A stretch of 64,000 nt of DNA from Streptomyces jeddahensis (GTDB lineage Bacteria > Actinomycetota > Actinomycetes > Streptomycetales > Streptomycetaceae): contig NZ_LOHS01000081.1 in assembly GCF_001642995.1 (NCBI RefSeq), positions 84,230-148,229 on the forward strand, given 5' to 3'. A program made the position numbers and the translations under genes. The notes below the pieces were generated by a model that was given only the letters and a program-made list of their open reading frames with translations, did no database searches and was not told where the DNA came from. Position 1 is the stretch's first letter. Each line of letters opens with the position of its first letter. Below, piece by piece: positions 53,612-62,268 of this stretch.

Positions 53612-54895
53612 TCAGTGCCCCGCGGGCACCGCCACCAGCCGGGCCTGCGCCCGCGCCGCCCGCGTACCCGCCACCGTGATCGTCACGACGCCGGCCACGG
53701 CGAGCAGTCCGAGCGCCACGGTCCCGAACCAGCCGCCGGCGTGGAAGGCGACAGCGCCCAGCGTGCTGCCCGCGCTGGAGCCCACGTAGTACGCGGACTG
53801 GTAGAGCGCCGAGGCCTGCGCACGGCCCCGGGTCGCCGTGCGGCTCACGGCCGAGGACGCGACCGCGTGGCCCGCGAAGAAGCCGGCGGTGATCAGGACC
53901 AGGCCCAGCAGGACCAGGGGCAGCGCCTCGGCGAGCGACAGCAGCAGGCCCGCGGCCGTCGTACCGCCCGCCAGGTACAGCGCCCCGCGCCGCCCCAGCC
54001 GGGCCACCAGCCTCCCGGCCGCCGAAGCCGACACCGTACCGACGAGATAGACCAGGAAGATCGAGCCGATGACGCCCTGCGGAAGCGAGAACGGGGCATC
54101 CGTCAGCCGGTAGCCGATCACCGTGTAGACACCGCCGAACACCGTCATGAACAGCCCGCCGATCGCGTACAGGCGGCGCAGCAGCGGATCCGACAGGTGA
54201 CCGCGGACCGTGCGGCCCAGGGCCTTCGGGTTCAGCGTGCCGGGCGTGAAGTGGCGCGGCGCCGGCAGCAGTACGCGGAACAGCGCCGCGCACACCACGG
54301 CGAGCACGCCGAGCGCACCGACCGCGACCCGCCAGCCCCACTCCTGCGCGACCCAGCCGGTGATGACCCGGCCGCTCATGCCGCCGACGCTGTTGCCCGC
54401 CACGAACAGCCCGATCGCGGTGACCAGCGCCCTGGGGCGCACCTCCTCCGCCAGATACGCCGTCGCGGACGCCGGAAGCCCGGCGAGCGCCGCGCCCTGC
54501 ACCGCCCGGAGCGCGATCAGCGCGCCCACCGACGGCGCGAAGGGCACCAGCAGAGCCACCACCACGGCGACCGCGAGCGACGCCGTCATCATGGTCCGCC
54601 GTCCGAACCGCTCCGACAGCGCGGACATCGGAAGTACGCACAGCGCCAGCCCGCCCGTCGCCGCCGACACCGTCCAGCTCGCCGTGGACGCGCTCACACC
54701 GAAGTCGGCGGAGATCAGCGGGAGCAGGGCCTGCGTGGAGTACAGCAGGGCGAACGTGGCGACACCCGCCAGGAAGAGGGCGAGGCTCATCCGGCGGTAG
54801 CCGGGACCGCCCGGGTTCATTCGGGAGTCGGAGGCGGGAGCGGCAGGGCGGGCGTCCACGGTGGTGGTGGACGCCTCGGTACTGGCAGGAGGCAT
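53612..54895 (-). CDS. MFS transporter, drug/solute efflux type
   Basis: A 427-residue protein with 12 predicted helices. After a polar 35-residue N-terminus, FALLYSTQALLPLISADFGV begins helix 1, and LSERFGRRTMM is the MFS loop 2-3 motif. AVQGAALAGLPASATAYLAE is motif B-like, and GLFVAGNSVGGMSGRVITGW resembles motif C of exporters. Proteins of this set, divergent from a LysR gene, are usually annotated as efflux permeases (YnfM/AraJ-like). ATG 54895 is chosen because upstream codons overlap the operator. Expression is probably controlled by the LysR protein. Confidence 0.9.
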   Translation of the reverse strand: MPPASTEASTTTVDARPAAPASDSRMNPGGPGYRRMSLALFLAGVATFALLYSTQALLPLISADFGVSASTASWTVSAATGGLALCVLPMSALSERFGRRTMMTASLAVAVVVALLVPFAPSVGALIALRAVQGAALAGLPASATAYLAEEVRPRALVTAIGLFVAGNSVGGMSGRVITGWVAQEWGWRVAVGALGVLAVVCAALFRVLLPAPRHFTPGTLNPKALGRTVRGHLSDPLLRRLYAIGGLFMTVFGGVYTVIGYRLTDAPFSLPQGVIGSIFLVYLVGTVSASAAGRLVARLGRRGALYLAGGTTAAGLLLSLAEALPLVLLGLVLITAGFFAGHAVASSAVSRTATRGRAQASALYQSAYYVGSSAGSTLGAVAFHAGGWFGTVALGLLAVAGVVTITVAGTRAARAQARLVAVPAGH

Positions 54896-54915
54896 GCCCC
54901 GAACGTACGGCCACC

Positions 54916-54936
54916 TGCATTCATGCGTCCAATGCA
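54916..54936. promoter_or_regulatory. LysR operator between the MFS and LysR genes
   Basis: A perfect inverted repeat, TGCATT-N9-AATGCA, which contains the LysR T-N11-A core (T54920, A54932). It lies 20 bases from the MFS start and 22 bases from the LysR start. A CATAAT at 54946-54951, seven bases before the LysR ATG, would be a -10 box giving a leaderless message. Confidence 0.65.
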
Positions 54937-54958
54937 TGGAATCGCCATAATCGATCCC

Positions 54959-55912
54959 ATGGAGCATGAGCAGAGGTCACAGCCGCGGCTGTCACCGTCC
55001 GGTGACACGGAAGACATTGCGGCGATACTCGCACCGCGCCTCGCGTACTTCGCCGGCGTCGCCCGCACCGAGCACGTCACGCGGGCCGCGCAGGAGATGC
55101 AGGTGCCCCAGTCGACCCTGTCCCGGGCCCTCGTACGCCTCGAACAGGACCTGGGCGTCGACCTGTTCGCACGCCACGGCCGTACGGTGTCGCTGACCCC
55201 CGCGGGCCGCACCTTCCTGACCTCGGTCGAGCGGGCACTCGCCGAGGTCGAGCGCGCGGCCGAGGAGGTACGGGCGGACGTCGACCCCGCCTCCGGCAAG
55301 GTCGCCTTCGGCTTCCTGCACACCATGGGCTCCGAAACCGTGCCCGAGCTCATCCGCGCCTTCCGCGTCGACCACCCGCGCGTGCGGTTCAGTCTCGTCC
55401 AGAACTACGGCGAGGCCATGATCGAGCGCTTGCGATCAGGCGAGTTGGACCTCTGCCTGACCTCACCGGTCCCCGACGCGCCGGACCTGGTCGCGCGCCG
55501 TCTCGACGAGCAGCGACTGCGGCTGGTCGTGCCCGACGACCATCGCCTTGCCTCCCGCAAGCGTGTCCGTCTCGCCGAGGCGGCCGACGAGACGTTCGTG
55601 ACCCTCGAACCCGGGTACGGGCTGCGGCGCATCACCGACGACCTGTGCCGGCAGGCCGGCTTCCGGCCCCGTATCGCCTTCGAGGGTGAGGAGGCCGAGA
55701 CCCTGCGCGGACTCGTCGCCGCCGGGCTCGGCGTGGCGCTGCTGCCGCCGCCGGCCGTGCCGCGGCCGGGAGTCGCGGAGCTTACGGTCACCGCTCCGCG
55801 GGCGGCCCGTGAGATCGGTGTGGCGTGGCGTGCGGGCATCCCCGACACCCCGCCGGTGGCGGCCTTCAAACGCTTCCTGCTGTCGCGCCGCGGGCACCTT
55901 CTGCCCGACTAG
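54959..55912 (+). CDS. LysR-family transcriptional regulator
   Basis: A 317-residue regulator. The helix-turn-helix occupies about residues 22-80 (LAYFAGVARTEHVTRAAQEM, QSTLSRALVRLEQDLGVDLF, RTVSLTPAGRTFL). The substrate-binding domain follows (about 105-310: KVAFGFLHTMGSETVPELIR, LRSGELDLCLTSPVPDAPDL, AAGLGVALLPPPAVPRPG). It diverges from the MFS gene with a shared operator, so it most likely controls that transporter and itself. No ribosome-binding site precedes ATG 54959, consistent with leaderless translation. Confidence 0.93.
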   Translation: MEHEQRSQPRLSPSGDTEDIAAILAPRLAYFAGVARTEHVTRAAQEMQVPQSTLSRALVRLEQDLGVDLFARHGRTVSLTPAGRTFLTSVERALAEVERAAEEVRADVDPASGKVAFGFLHTMGSETVPELIRAFRVDHPRVRFSLVQNYGEAMIERLRSGELDLCLTSPVPDAPDLVARRLDEQRLRLVVPDDHRLASRKRVRLAEAADETFVTLEPGYGLRRITDDLCRQAGFRPRIAFEGEEAETLRGLVAAGLGVALLPPPAVPRPGVAELTVTAPRAAREIGVAWRAGIPDTPPVAAFKRFLLSRRGHLLPD

Positions 55913-55940
55913 CCCCGTGCCGGGGCGGGCGCACGAGTTC

Positions 55941-56089
55941 ACGGCACCCGCCGTCGTGGGTTGTGCCCCACCCCTCCGGGTGTGCGGGTACTGGGCCAGG
56001 GCGCCCGCCGTCGTGGGGTTGTGCCCACCCTCCCCCAGCTACCGCTGGGAGGTGCCCCCAGCCCTGCGGAACGATTGCCCACAACGGTG
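55941..56089 (-). repeat. Long interspersed repeat, copy 2 (inverted partner of 43231-43351)
   Basis: On the minus strand it runs from CACCGTTGTGGGCAATCGTT to GACGGCGGGTGCCGT, matching copy 1 over its full length. It differs by a roughly 30-base palindromic insertion at 56030-56060 and a few short changes. Confidence 0.8.
56030..56060. repeat. Palindromic element inserted in the long repeat
   Basis: CTCCCCCAGCTACCGCTGGG followed by AGGTGCCCCCA, an imperfect palindrome sharing both ends with the element at 32044-32075. Copy 1 of the long repeat lacks it, so copy 1 marks the empty site. Confidence 0.65.
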
Positions 56090-56344
56090 ACGGTCGCCCC
56101 CACCGGCCGGTAGCCGCGAGCGTGCCGAAGGGGACGTGGCGGGATGTGCGCCCGCAGCGGCTGGCGCCAGGTCTGGGCTCGCCCAAACGATGTACGGTTC
56201 GGCGCCAGACCGAGGACGTACATCCCGGCGCGGCCCCGACCCACCCAACGACAGAAGGCGCACCAGCCGACGACAGCCGGCAGGCGCGCAAGTCGCGACC
56301 CACCCACCGGCAGGCGGCGCACCACCTACCGCCGGAGGCCACCG

Positions 56345-57106
56345 TCAGCGCCGCCGCCCCACAGCCCCAAAACCCGCCGCCAACGGCATCCGCAACCCCA
56401 GCGGCGGCGGAGCCGCCAGCGCGTCCGCGACCGGGCGCGCGAAGTCGCGCCCGAAGAGCGTGCCGAGCGCGAAGTCCGAAGCGAGAGCGAGGACTTCGGC
56501 CCAGTACTGATGCAGCCCGTGCCCGTCGGAGTGCACCTCGAACCGGCAGATCCCCGGGTTCGTCTTCTTCACCCGCGCCGCCAGCCGGAATGACAACTCG
56601 GGATCCGTACGCTCGTCGTTGGTGCCGTGGACGATCATCACGCGCCGCCCCGCCAGCTGCTTCACCGGCTCGGGCGCCGCGGCCACGTCGTCCTCGGGCA
56701 GCCAGGGCGCGACCGCCAGCACGGACTCCACCGCCGGATGGCCGCCCGCATGCAGGGCGGCACGCCCGCCCATGTCCACGCCGGCGAGGCAGACGGGCAC
56801 GTCCCCGTACAACCGCACGACCTCGTCCGCAGCCCACGAGGCATCGCGCGCGAGGTGCGCCTCGCTGCCGTTCCAGCCGCGGCACCGGTAGTGGACGACG
56901 TGCGCCGCCAGCCCCTGCCCACGCCCGTCGCGCGTGAGACGCCGCCCGAGGGCGCGTACCGACGACGCGGCGAGCGGGGAAGGACGGCGTACGGAGACCT
57001 CGTCACCCCCGGGCAGCAGCAGCACCACACCACCCACGGTGGACGGCTCCGGGCCGATCGCCTTTCCCAGCCTGGGCGTCTGAGCCGACGTCGCTTGCTG
57101 TGCCAT
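56345..57106 (-). CDS. Alpha/beta hydrolase-fold protein with Asp at the nucleophile position
   Basis: A 253-residue soluble protein with the alpha/beta hydrolase order: oxyanion region GVVLLLPGGDEVSVRR, nucleophile elbow PVCLAGVDMGGRAALHAGG, acid site VMIVHGTNDERTDPELS and His site VHSDGHGLHQYW. The elbow reads G-V-D-M-G rather than G-x-S-x-G. Asp is the nucleophile of haloalkane dehalogenases and epoxide hydrolases, but the rest looks more like dienelactone-hydrolase relatives. It may therefore be an unusual hydrolase or inactive. ATG 57106 has no clear ribosome-binding site. Divergent from add. Confidence 0.8.
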   Translation of the reverse strand: MAQQATSAQTPRLGKAIGPEPSTVGGVVLLLPGGDEVSVRRPSPLAASSVRALGRRLTRDGRGQGLAAHVVHYRCRGWNGSEAHLARDASWAADEVVRLYGDVPVCLAGVDMGGRAALHAGGHPAVESVLAVAPWLPEDDVAAAPEPVKQLAGRRVMIVHGTNDERTDPELSFRLAARVKKTNPGICRFEVHSDGHGLHQYWAEVLALASDFALGTLFGRDFARPVADALAAPPPLGLRMPLAAGFGAVGRRR

Positions 57107-57190
57107 GACAGAACAGTGTCAGAAGCACTGGTGTACTCCACCTGTCCTCAGGGTCACTGTTACGTATCGACGGGCCTTGACCAGAGGTGT

Positions 57191-57205
57191 TCTACGCGCG
57201 TAGGA
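57191..57205 (+). promoter_or_regulatory. Nucleoside-regulon palindromic motif, site 3 (add promoter)
   Basis: TCTACGCGCGTAGGA contains the perfect 12-bp palindrome CTACGCGCGTAG (57192-57203) and shares TCTACGCGCGT with sites 43488 and 44788. It is followed by TTAGAGTGCGG, parallel to TTAATGTGCGC and TTACTCTGCGG at the other two sites. Transcription would begin very near the ATG at 57220. Confidence 0.6.
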
Positions 57206-57219
57206 GTTAGAGTGCGGAA

Positions 57220-58374
57220 ATGACGAGCCAGACCCGTGAAACGCCGACTCCGGACCAGATCCGCCGCGCCCCGAAGGTGCTGCTGCACGACCATCTCGAC
57301 GGGGGCCTGCGCCCCGGCACCATCGTCGAACTCGCCCACGACCAGGGCTACGACCACCTCCCCGAGACCGACCCCGACAAGCTCGGCATCTGGTTCCGCG
57401 AGGCGGCCGACTCCGGCTCGCTGGAGCGCTATCTGGAGACCTTCGCGCACACCTGCGCCGTCATGCAGACCAAGGAGGCGCTGAAGCGGGTCGCCGCGGA
57501 GTGCGCCGAGGACCTGGCCGAGGACGGCGTCGTGTACGCCGAGGTCCGGTACGCCCCCGAACAGCACCTGGAGAAGGGCCTGACCCTCGAAGAGGTCGTC
57601 GAGGCCGTCAACGAGGGCTTCCGGGAAGGGGAGCGCCGCGCGAAGGCGAACGGTCACCGCATCCGCGTCGGCGCCCTTCTCACCGCGATGCGGCACGCCG
57701 CCCGCGCCCTGGAGATCGCCGAACTCGCCAACCGCTACCGGGACGAGGGCGTCGTCGGCTTCGACATCGCGGGCGCCGAGGCCGGCTACCCGCCCACCCG
57801 GCACCTCGACGCCTTCGAGTACCTCAAGCGCGAGAACAACCACTTCACGATCCACGCCGGCGAGGCCTTCGGACTCCCGTCGATCTGGCAGGCCTTGCAG
57901 TGGTGCGGGGCCGACCGGCTCGGCCACGGCGTGCGCATCATCGACGACATCACGGTCGCCGACGACGGCTCGGTGCGCCTCGGAAGGCTGGCAGCGTACG
58001 TACGGGACAAGCGCATCCCGCTGGAGATGTGCCCCACCTCCAACCTCCAGACGGGCGCCGCGTCCTCGTACGCCGAGCACCCCATCGGCCTGCTGCGCCG
58101 GCTGCACTTCCGGGCCACCGTCAACACCGACAACCGGCTCATGAGCGGCACCAGCATGAGCCGTGAATTCGAGCTGCTGACCGAGGCTTTCGGATACACG
58201 CTCGACGACATCCAGTGGTTCACCGTCAATGCGATGAAATCAGCATTCATTCCTTTCGACGAACGACTGGCGATGATCAATGACGTGATCAAGCCGGGAT
58301 ATGCCGAGCTGAAGTCCGAATGGCTGTTCAAGCAGACGGCCTCGACCAGCACTTCTACGGGAAAGAGGCCTTGA
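57220..58374 (+). CDS. add: Adenosine deaminase
   Basis: A 384-residue zinc enzyme converting adenosine and deoxyadenosine to inosine forms. The metal-site motif LLHDHLDGGLRP lies near residue 24, FTIHAGEAFG supplies a zinc His and the catalytic Glu, RLGHGVRI supplies the next His, and VNTDNRLMSGTSM supplies the metal-binding Asp. The length is normal. The ATG has no strong ribosome-binding site, and the -10-like TTAGAG ends about 13 bases upstream, so the message may be leaderless. The promoter carries the same palindrome as the nucleoside-binding protein genes. Confidence 0.95.
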   Translation: MTSQTRETPTPDQIRRAPKVLLHDHLDGGLRPGTIVELAHDQGYDHLPETDPDKLGIWFREAADSGSLERYLETFAHTCAVMQTKEALKRVAAECAEDLAEDGVVYAEVRYAPEQHLEKGLTLEEVVEAVNEGFREGERRAKANGHRIRVGALLTAMRHAARALEIAELANRYRDEGVVGFDIAGAEAGYPPTRHLDAFEYLKRENNHFTIHAGEAFGLPSIWQALQWCGADRLGHGVRIIDDITVADDGSVRLGRLAAYVRDKRIPLEMCPTSNLQTGAASSYAEHPIGLLRRLHFRATVNTDNRLMSGTSMSREFELLTEAFGYTLDDIQWFTVNAMKSAFIPFDERLAMINDVIKPGYAELKSEWLFKQTASTSTSTGKRP

Positions 58375-58493
58375 TCCGGAACAAGCCGGAACCCAGTGCG
58401 CGACGAATTCCCGGGGAAACACGGTGTTTGCGGGCGGCACGAAACGGTCGTTACGTTTCTGAGATCCAAAGCCCCCGTCACGAGGACGTGAAG

Positions 58494-58814
58494 ATGAAGC
58501 AGTCTGCCGCCAAGACCCTCGGCGTCGCCGCGCTCGGTGCCGCCTTCGCTGCCGCGGGCGCCGGTGCGGCCAACGCCGCCCCCGGGATCGCCACGGACCT
58601 CGGCGAGGCCGCGAAGACGCTGCCCGCCAAGGTCACCACCGACTCCCTCGACGAGGCCCAGTACACGGTCGGGACGGCCACCGGCCAGGTGGCGGCGTCC
58701 ACCCTGCCGGCCCCGCTCGACAACACCCCGGTGAGCGGCCTCCTCGGCGGCCTGCCGACGGAGGGCTTCCACACCCAGGAGCTGCCGCTGCACAACTCCC
58801 TGGGCCTCGGCTGA
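58494..58814 (+). CDS. Small secreted hypothetical protein
   Basis: A 106-residue protein with a clear signal peptide (MKQSAAKTLGVAALGAAFAA to GAANAAPG, cut near residue 29). The mature 75 residues contain TLPAKVTTDSLDEAQYTVGT and a final SGLLGGLPTEGFHTQELPLH, with no Cys and no known domain. Similar small exported proteins are common in Streptomyces. GAGGACGTGAAG precedes ATG 58494; a GTG two codons upstream is an alternative. It is closed by a strong hairpin shared with the opposing PspC gene. Confidence 0.75.
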   Translation: MKQSAAKTLGVAALGAAFAAAGAGAANAAPGIATDLGEAAKTLPAKVTTDSLDEAQYTVGTATGQVAASTLPAPLDNTPVSGLLGGLPTEGFHTQELPLHNSLGLG

Positions 58815-58838
58815 CCTGAGCGCACCGCTTAGACACGA

Positions 58839-58875
58839 CGACGGGGTGCACCGACACGGTCGGTGCACCCCGTCG
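58839..58875. terminator. Strong bidirectional hairpin terminator
   Basis: A perfect 17-bp stem (58839-58855 with 58859-58875) with loop ACG, between the stop of the secreted-protein gene (58814) and the stop of the opposing PspC gene (58888). Confidence 0.85.
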
Positions 58876-58887
58876 CGCTGTCTGGTG

Positions 58888-59088
58888 CTACCAGGCCTGG
58901 CGGACGCTCTTCTCGCTGGGGAACAGGATCCACAGCGCGATGTAGAGCAGGAACTGGGGGCCGGGCAGCAGGCACGAGACTACGAAGATCACTCGCATCG
59001 TGGTCGCGGAGGTGCCAAAGCGCCGTGCCAGCGCTGCGCACACTCCGCCGATCATCCGTCCGTGGGTGGGGCGGGCAAGGCGGGTCAT
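58888..59088 (-). CDS. PspC-domain small membrane protein
   Basis: A 66-residue protein beginning MTRLARPTHGRMIGGVCAAL, the typical opening of PspC domains (RMIGGVCAALARRFG), followed by one hydrophobic segment (MRVIFVVSCLLPGPQFLLYI) and a short tail. PspC proteins sense or respond to envelope stress. The ATG at 59088 follows AAGGAG by seven bases and is preferred over an in-frame start at 59127. It lies downstream of the VanZ-type gene on the same strand. Confidence 0.88.
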   Translation of the reverse strand: MTRLARPTHGRMIGGVCAALARRFGTSATTMRVIFVVSCLLPGPQFLLYIALWILFPSEKSVRQAW

Positions 59089-59139
59089 CGTGGGCTCCTT
59101 CGCGAACCGTGGAGGCGGTTGCCTCATCTGCCTTCCACG

Positions 59140-59709
59140 CTACGGACGCGAAGCGCGCAGAGCGTCGCTCTGCGGTGCGAGGCCGACCCTGGTAATCGTC
59201 GGGGTCGTTCCCTGATGGGCGTCCTCCCGAGGGGCCGGTGTGCGCTCGGCCCTGCGACGGAGCCGTACCCGGGCGGCGGGCACGACGGCGACGTGCGCGA
59301 GGGCCACGCCGACAGTGTTCAGCAGCAGCGAGTCGACGTCCACGATCTGACCCGGTACGCCGGTCTGCAGCAGCTCGATGCCCAGCGACAGGAGTGCGCC
59401 GGCCGCGACCGTACGGGCCAGGGAGCCCAGCGGCGACACGGACAGCTTTCCGCCGACCATCGGCAGCAGCACGCCCAGCGGGGCGAGCAGCAGCAGACCC
59501 TCGCCGATGCGGCGGGCCGCCTGTAACGGGCCCAGCGCCAGGTCGGCGCGGATGCCGGCGAAGGGATGCAGATTCGCTGCGCTCACCCAGGGGACGTCCA
59601 GGGGGCGCAGCGTGAGCCATCCGACGAGGAGCAGGTGTGCGACGAGGAGGACGCCTCCCGCCGCACGAACACGGAACGCGACGTTGCCGTCGCCCCATCC
59701 TTGACGCAC
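59140..59709 (-). CDS. VanZ-family membrane protein
   Basis: A 189-residue protein with about four helices and VanZ-type features: LTLRPLDVPWVSAANLHPFA near residue 32, EGLLLLAPLGVLLPMVGGKL near 70, and GIELLQTGVPGQIVDVDSLL then NTVGVALAHVAVV, the conserved D-D-x-x-x-N-T-x-G-like pattern. VanZ proteins are linked to low-level teicoplanin resistance, but most Streptomyces members have no proven role. The start is GTG 59709. It precedes the PspC gene after about 50 bases, and the two may share a message. Confidence 0.85.
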   Translation of the reverse strand: MRQGWGDGNVAFRVRAAGGVLLVAHLLLVGWLTLRPLDVPWVSAANLHPFAGIRADLALGPLQAARRIGEGLLLLAPLGVLLPMVGGKLSVSPLGSLARTVAAGALLSLGIELLQTGVPGQIVDVDSLLLNTVGVALAHVAVVPAARVRLRRRAERTPAPREDAHQGTTPTITRVGLAPQSDALRASRP

Positions 59710-59826
59710 GCCCCCAAGGACGCCGGGGGTCGCGCCGCGGTTCCGGGGTATGCCTCAGGTCACCCCGTTCGGCCTACGCCCCAGGGGGCACAGGCCCGAC
59801 CCACCCACCGACGCGGCAGGTCGTCG

Positions 59827-60453
59827 TCAGGACCCGGAGACCGTCTCAGAAGGTGGCGGTACCGTGCCGGGGCGGGCGCGTACCTCCGGGGTGCACTCGT
59901 AGCGGCGCACGGGCTCGTCGCCGGTGCCTCCCAGCACCACCGCCCCGTCCTCGTCCGCGGCAGCGGAGTCCGCGTATGTGCAGACGATCTGCGCGAGCGC
60001 GTATGCGGACAGATCCTCCGGCGGCGTGCTGAGCCGCAGCGTGTCCTCCGGATCGCCCTCCCGCGGCCCGGACACCGTCATGCCGCCGCGCACAGCCGTC
60101 GTGTACCCCGCCTGCTTCTCCGGCGCCGACGGCGCCTCCGCCAGTTTGTCGAGCAGCGCCTGCGCCACCAGTACGCGGTCCGTCGCCGCGTTCTTCCCGG
60201 CGAGCTGCACCGTACGGTCGACCGTCACCAGCTGCGATGAGCACACGAGGAAGACCTGCACGGGGACGCCGCGCGCCGACTGCGTGCCGATGTCGGCCCC
60301 GCCCAGGGCGCACGGCACCCGCGACGGCGCGGCACCGAAGTCGGTCGGCACCTCGGTCGGCCGGATGCCGCACCCGGAGAGCACCGAGGCCAGCACCACG
60401 CCGAGCAGGGAAACGGCCCCAGCAGTCCGCAGACGCCGCACGTTCACGTTCAC
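59827..60453 (-). CDS. Lipoprotein encoded downstream of afsQ2
   Basis: A 208-residue lipoprotein with the lipobox VLSGC (Cys at about 28) and three further cysteines. Its ATG overlaps the afsQ2 stop by four bases, so it is translated with the sensor kinase. The S. coelicolor afsQ operon also ends with a lipoprotein gene, sometimes called afsQ3 (from memory). The body (VPVQVFLVCSSQLVTVDRTV, VLVAQALLDKLAEAP) resembles the LpqB/GerMN sporulation-type fold only loosely. It could modulate signal sensing by AfsQ2 in the envelope; this is an inference from operon structure. Confidence 0.82.
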   Translation of the reverse strand: MNVNVRRLRTAGAVSLLGVVLASVLSGCGIRPTEVPTDFGAAPSRVPCALGGADIGTQSARGVPVQVFLVCSSQLVTVDRTVQLAGKNAATDRVLVAQALLDKLAEAPSAPEKQAGYTTAVRGGMTVSGPREGDPEDTLRLSTPPEDLSAYALAQIVCTYADSAAADEDGAVVLGGTGDEPVRRYECTPEVRARPGTVPPPSETVSGS

Positions 60454-62051
60454 CGCTCGCCTCCGTCGGACTTCTGGGAGCCCCCCGACGACCCGTCGCC
60501 CTGCTCTAGCTCCCGCTCCCGCTCCGCCACCCCGGAAGCATCCCGAGGCACCCGGAACGTGAACACGGCCCCGCCCTCGGGCGAGTTCGCCGCGGTGATC
60601 TCGCCGCCATGGATATGCGCGTTCTCCTGCGCGATGGACAGCCCGAGACCACTGCCCTCGGACCGCGGCCGCGACGCGCTCGCCTTGTAGAAGCGGTCGA
60701 ACACATGCGGCAGCACGTCCTCGGGGATGCCGGGACCGTGGTCGCGTACCTCGATGGCCACGATCCCGCCGTCCGCGCCCTCCGTCCGTACGGAGACCCG
60801 CACAGGCGAACCGCCGTGCTTGAGCGCGTTCCCGATGAGGTTCGCGAGGATCACGTCAAGGCGCCGCGGGTCGAGCCGGGCCACGATGCCGCGCTCGGCG
60901 TCGAGTTCGACGGCGTCGAGCCAGGCGCGCGCGTCGATGCAGGCGGTGATCTGGTCGGCGATGTCCACGTCGTCGAGGACCAGCCGCGCCGTTCCCGCGT
61001 CGAAGCGGGTGACCTCCATCAGGTTCTCCACGAGGTCGCCCAGCCGCCGCGTCTCGCTGACGACCAGCCGTACGGCGGGCTCGATCATGGGATCGACGCT
61101 GCCGGTCTCGGCGTCCAGCTCCTCCTCGAGCACCTCGGTCACGGCGGTGATCGCGGTCAGCGGCGTACGCAGCTCGTGCGACATGTCCGCGACGAACCGC
61201 CGCGACGCCTCCTCGCGTGCGCTCATCTCCGCGACGCGCTGCTCCAGCGCCTCCGCGGTCCGGTTGAACGTACGCGACAGATCGGCGAGCTCGTCCGTCC
61301 CGGACACCCGCAGCCGGGTGTCCAGCTTGCCCTCGCCGAGGCGGCGCGCGGCGACCCCGAGCCGGTGCACGGGCTTGAGGACGGTCGTCGCCGCGGCCTG
61401 CGCGAGCAGCGCGGAGCCGATCAGCGCGAGCCCGGTGGCGATCCCCAGCGACCAGGCCAGCGAGTTGAGGTCCTTGGCCTCGGGCTCCAGGGACTTGAGC
61501 ATGTAGCCGGTCGGCCCGCCCCCGATCATCGTGGCGCCGCCCACGAGGTACGGCGTGCCGTCGTCGACGATCCGCTGCCAGTACAGGTGGTACTCGTACT
61601 TGTTGCCCTCGGTGAGCGGCTGCTTCTCGTTCACGGCGTCGCGCAGCGACTTCGGCACGTCGGAGAGCGTGAAGGTGCCAAGCCCCGAATTGCCGGCGAT
61701 GGTGTCGCCGTCCTCGTCCTCGGCGATCAGCAGCACGCTGAAGTGCTGGCCGCTGGCGGCCATCTGCCCGGCGGCGTGCTGCAGTTCCTCCTGCGTCGGA
61801 CGGGCCGGCAGCGCGCCCGCGCGGTTCTGCATCTCCTGCTGGAAGTCGTTCAGCGCGGCGTCCTGCGCGCGGGTCAGCACCGCCTCGCGGTTGAGCCAAT
61901 ACGCTATGCCGCTCGCCGACACGGCGGCGGTCAGGGCGACGAGCGCGAACACGAGGACCAGCCGCAGGCGCAGGCTCGTGAAGCGCAGCGTCGAGAGGAT
62001 CGCCTTGCGCGCCGCGGCCCAGCCGCGCAGCTTGTCGTGCGGTTTCGTCAC
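60450..62051 (-). CDS. afsQ2: Two-component sensor histidine kinase AfsQ2
   Basis: A 533-residue membrane kinase. Helix 1 is near residues 23-48 (LRLRLVLVFALVALTAAVSA), followed by an external sensor of about 150 residues and helix 2 near 205-225. A HAMP segment leads to HisKA (FVADMSHELRTPLTAITAVT, phospho-acceptor His about residue 292) and an HATPase domain (NLIGNALKHGG, RDHGPGIPEDV, GSGLGLSIAQENAHIHG). Length and gene context match S. coelicolor AfsQ2, which signals nitrogen-related conditions to AfsQ1 and affects antibiotic production. The GTG at 62051 (VTKPHDKLRGW) is preferred; the open frame upstream lacks coding character. Confidence 0.92.
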   Translation of the reverse strand: MTKPHDKLRGWAAARKAILSTLRFTSLRLRLVLVFALVALTAAVSASGIAYWLNREAVLTRAQDAALNDFQQEMQNRAGALPARPTQEELQHAAGQMAASGQHFSVLLIAEDEDGDTIAGNSGLGTFTLSDVPKSLRDAVNEKQPLTEGNKYEYHLYWQRIVDDGTPYLVGGATMIGGGPTGYMLKSLEPEAKDLNSLAWSLGIATGLALIGSALLAQAAATTVLKPVHRLGVAARRLGEGKLDTRLRVSGTDELADLSRTFNRTAEALEQRVAEMSAREEASRRFVADMSHELRTPLTAITAVTEVLEEELDAETGSVDPMIEPAVRLVVSETRRLGDLVENLMEVTRFDAGTARLVLDDVDIADQITACIDARAWLDAVELDAERGIVARLDPRRLDVILANLIGNALKHGGSPVRVSVRTEGADGGIVAIEVRDHGPGIPEDVLPHVFDRFYKASASRPRSEGSGLGLSIAQENAHIHGGEITAANSPEGGAVFTFRVPRDASGVAERERELEQGDGSSGGSQKSDGGER

Positions 62052-62268
62052 CGTGCCCGACCGCTCGCTTCCGCGCCCACGCGCCGAAGCGCGGGTGCTG
62101 CCGTCCGTGCCTGCCTGGTCACCCTTACATTCTCTGCCGGAACGCGACGGATGAGACTGCCTGTTGCCGTGTTCGTGAGGCAGACGTGGCCAGTGATGCC
62201 AGTGTGGCAAAAGAGTCTCTGGTGGGCGCCGAGCCTGGAGTTGTGAAGCCTGGTGCCACAGCCGTCTC

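Larger units (their letters stand above)
55913..56344. other. Convergent intergenic region full of interspersed repeats
   Basis: Nothing coding is supported. It holds repeat copy 2 (55941-56089) with its internal palindromic element. Beyond it, 56230-56345 is a cluster of short repeats (GACCCACCCA(C/A)CG, GGCGCACCA) that resemble sequence at 43168-43220 on the other strand. Confidence 0.6.

Noticed and set aside
52401..54920. A single 839-codon minus-strand protein joining the sigma factor to upstream sequence
   Set aside because: Upstream of 53387 the frame is antisense-like filler through the MFS gene, and a terminator hairpin lies at 53538-53581; the sigma domain starts at MSESTATTTDL.
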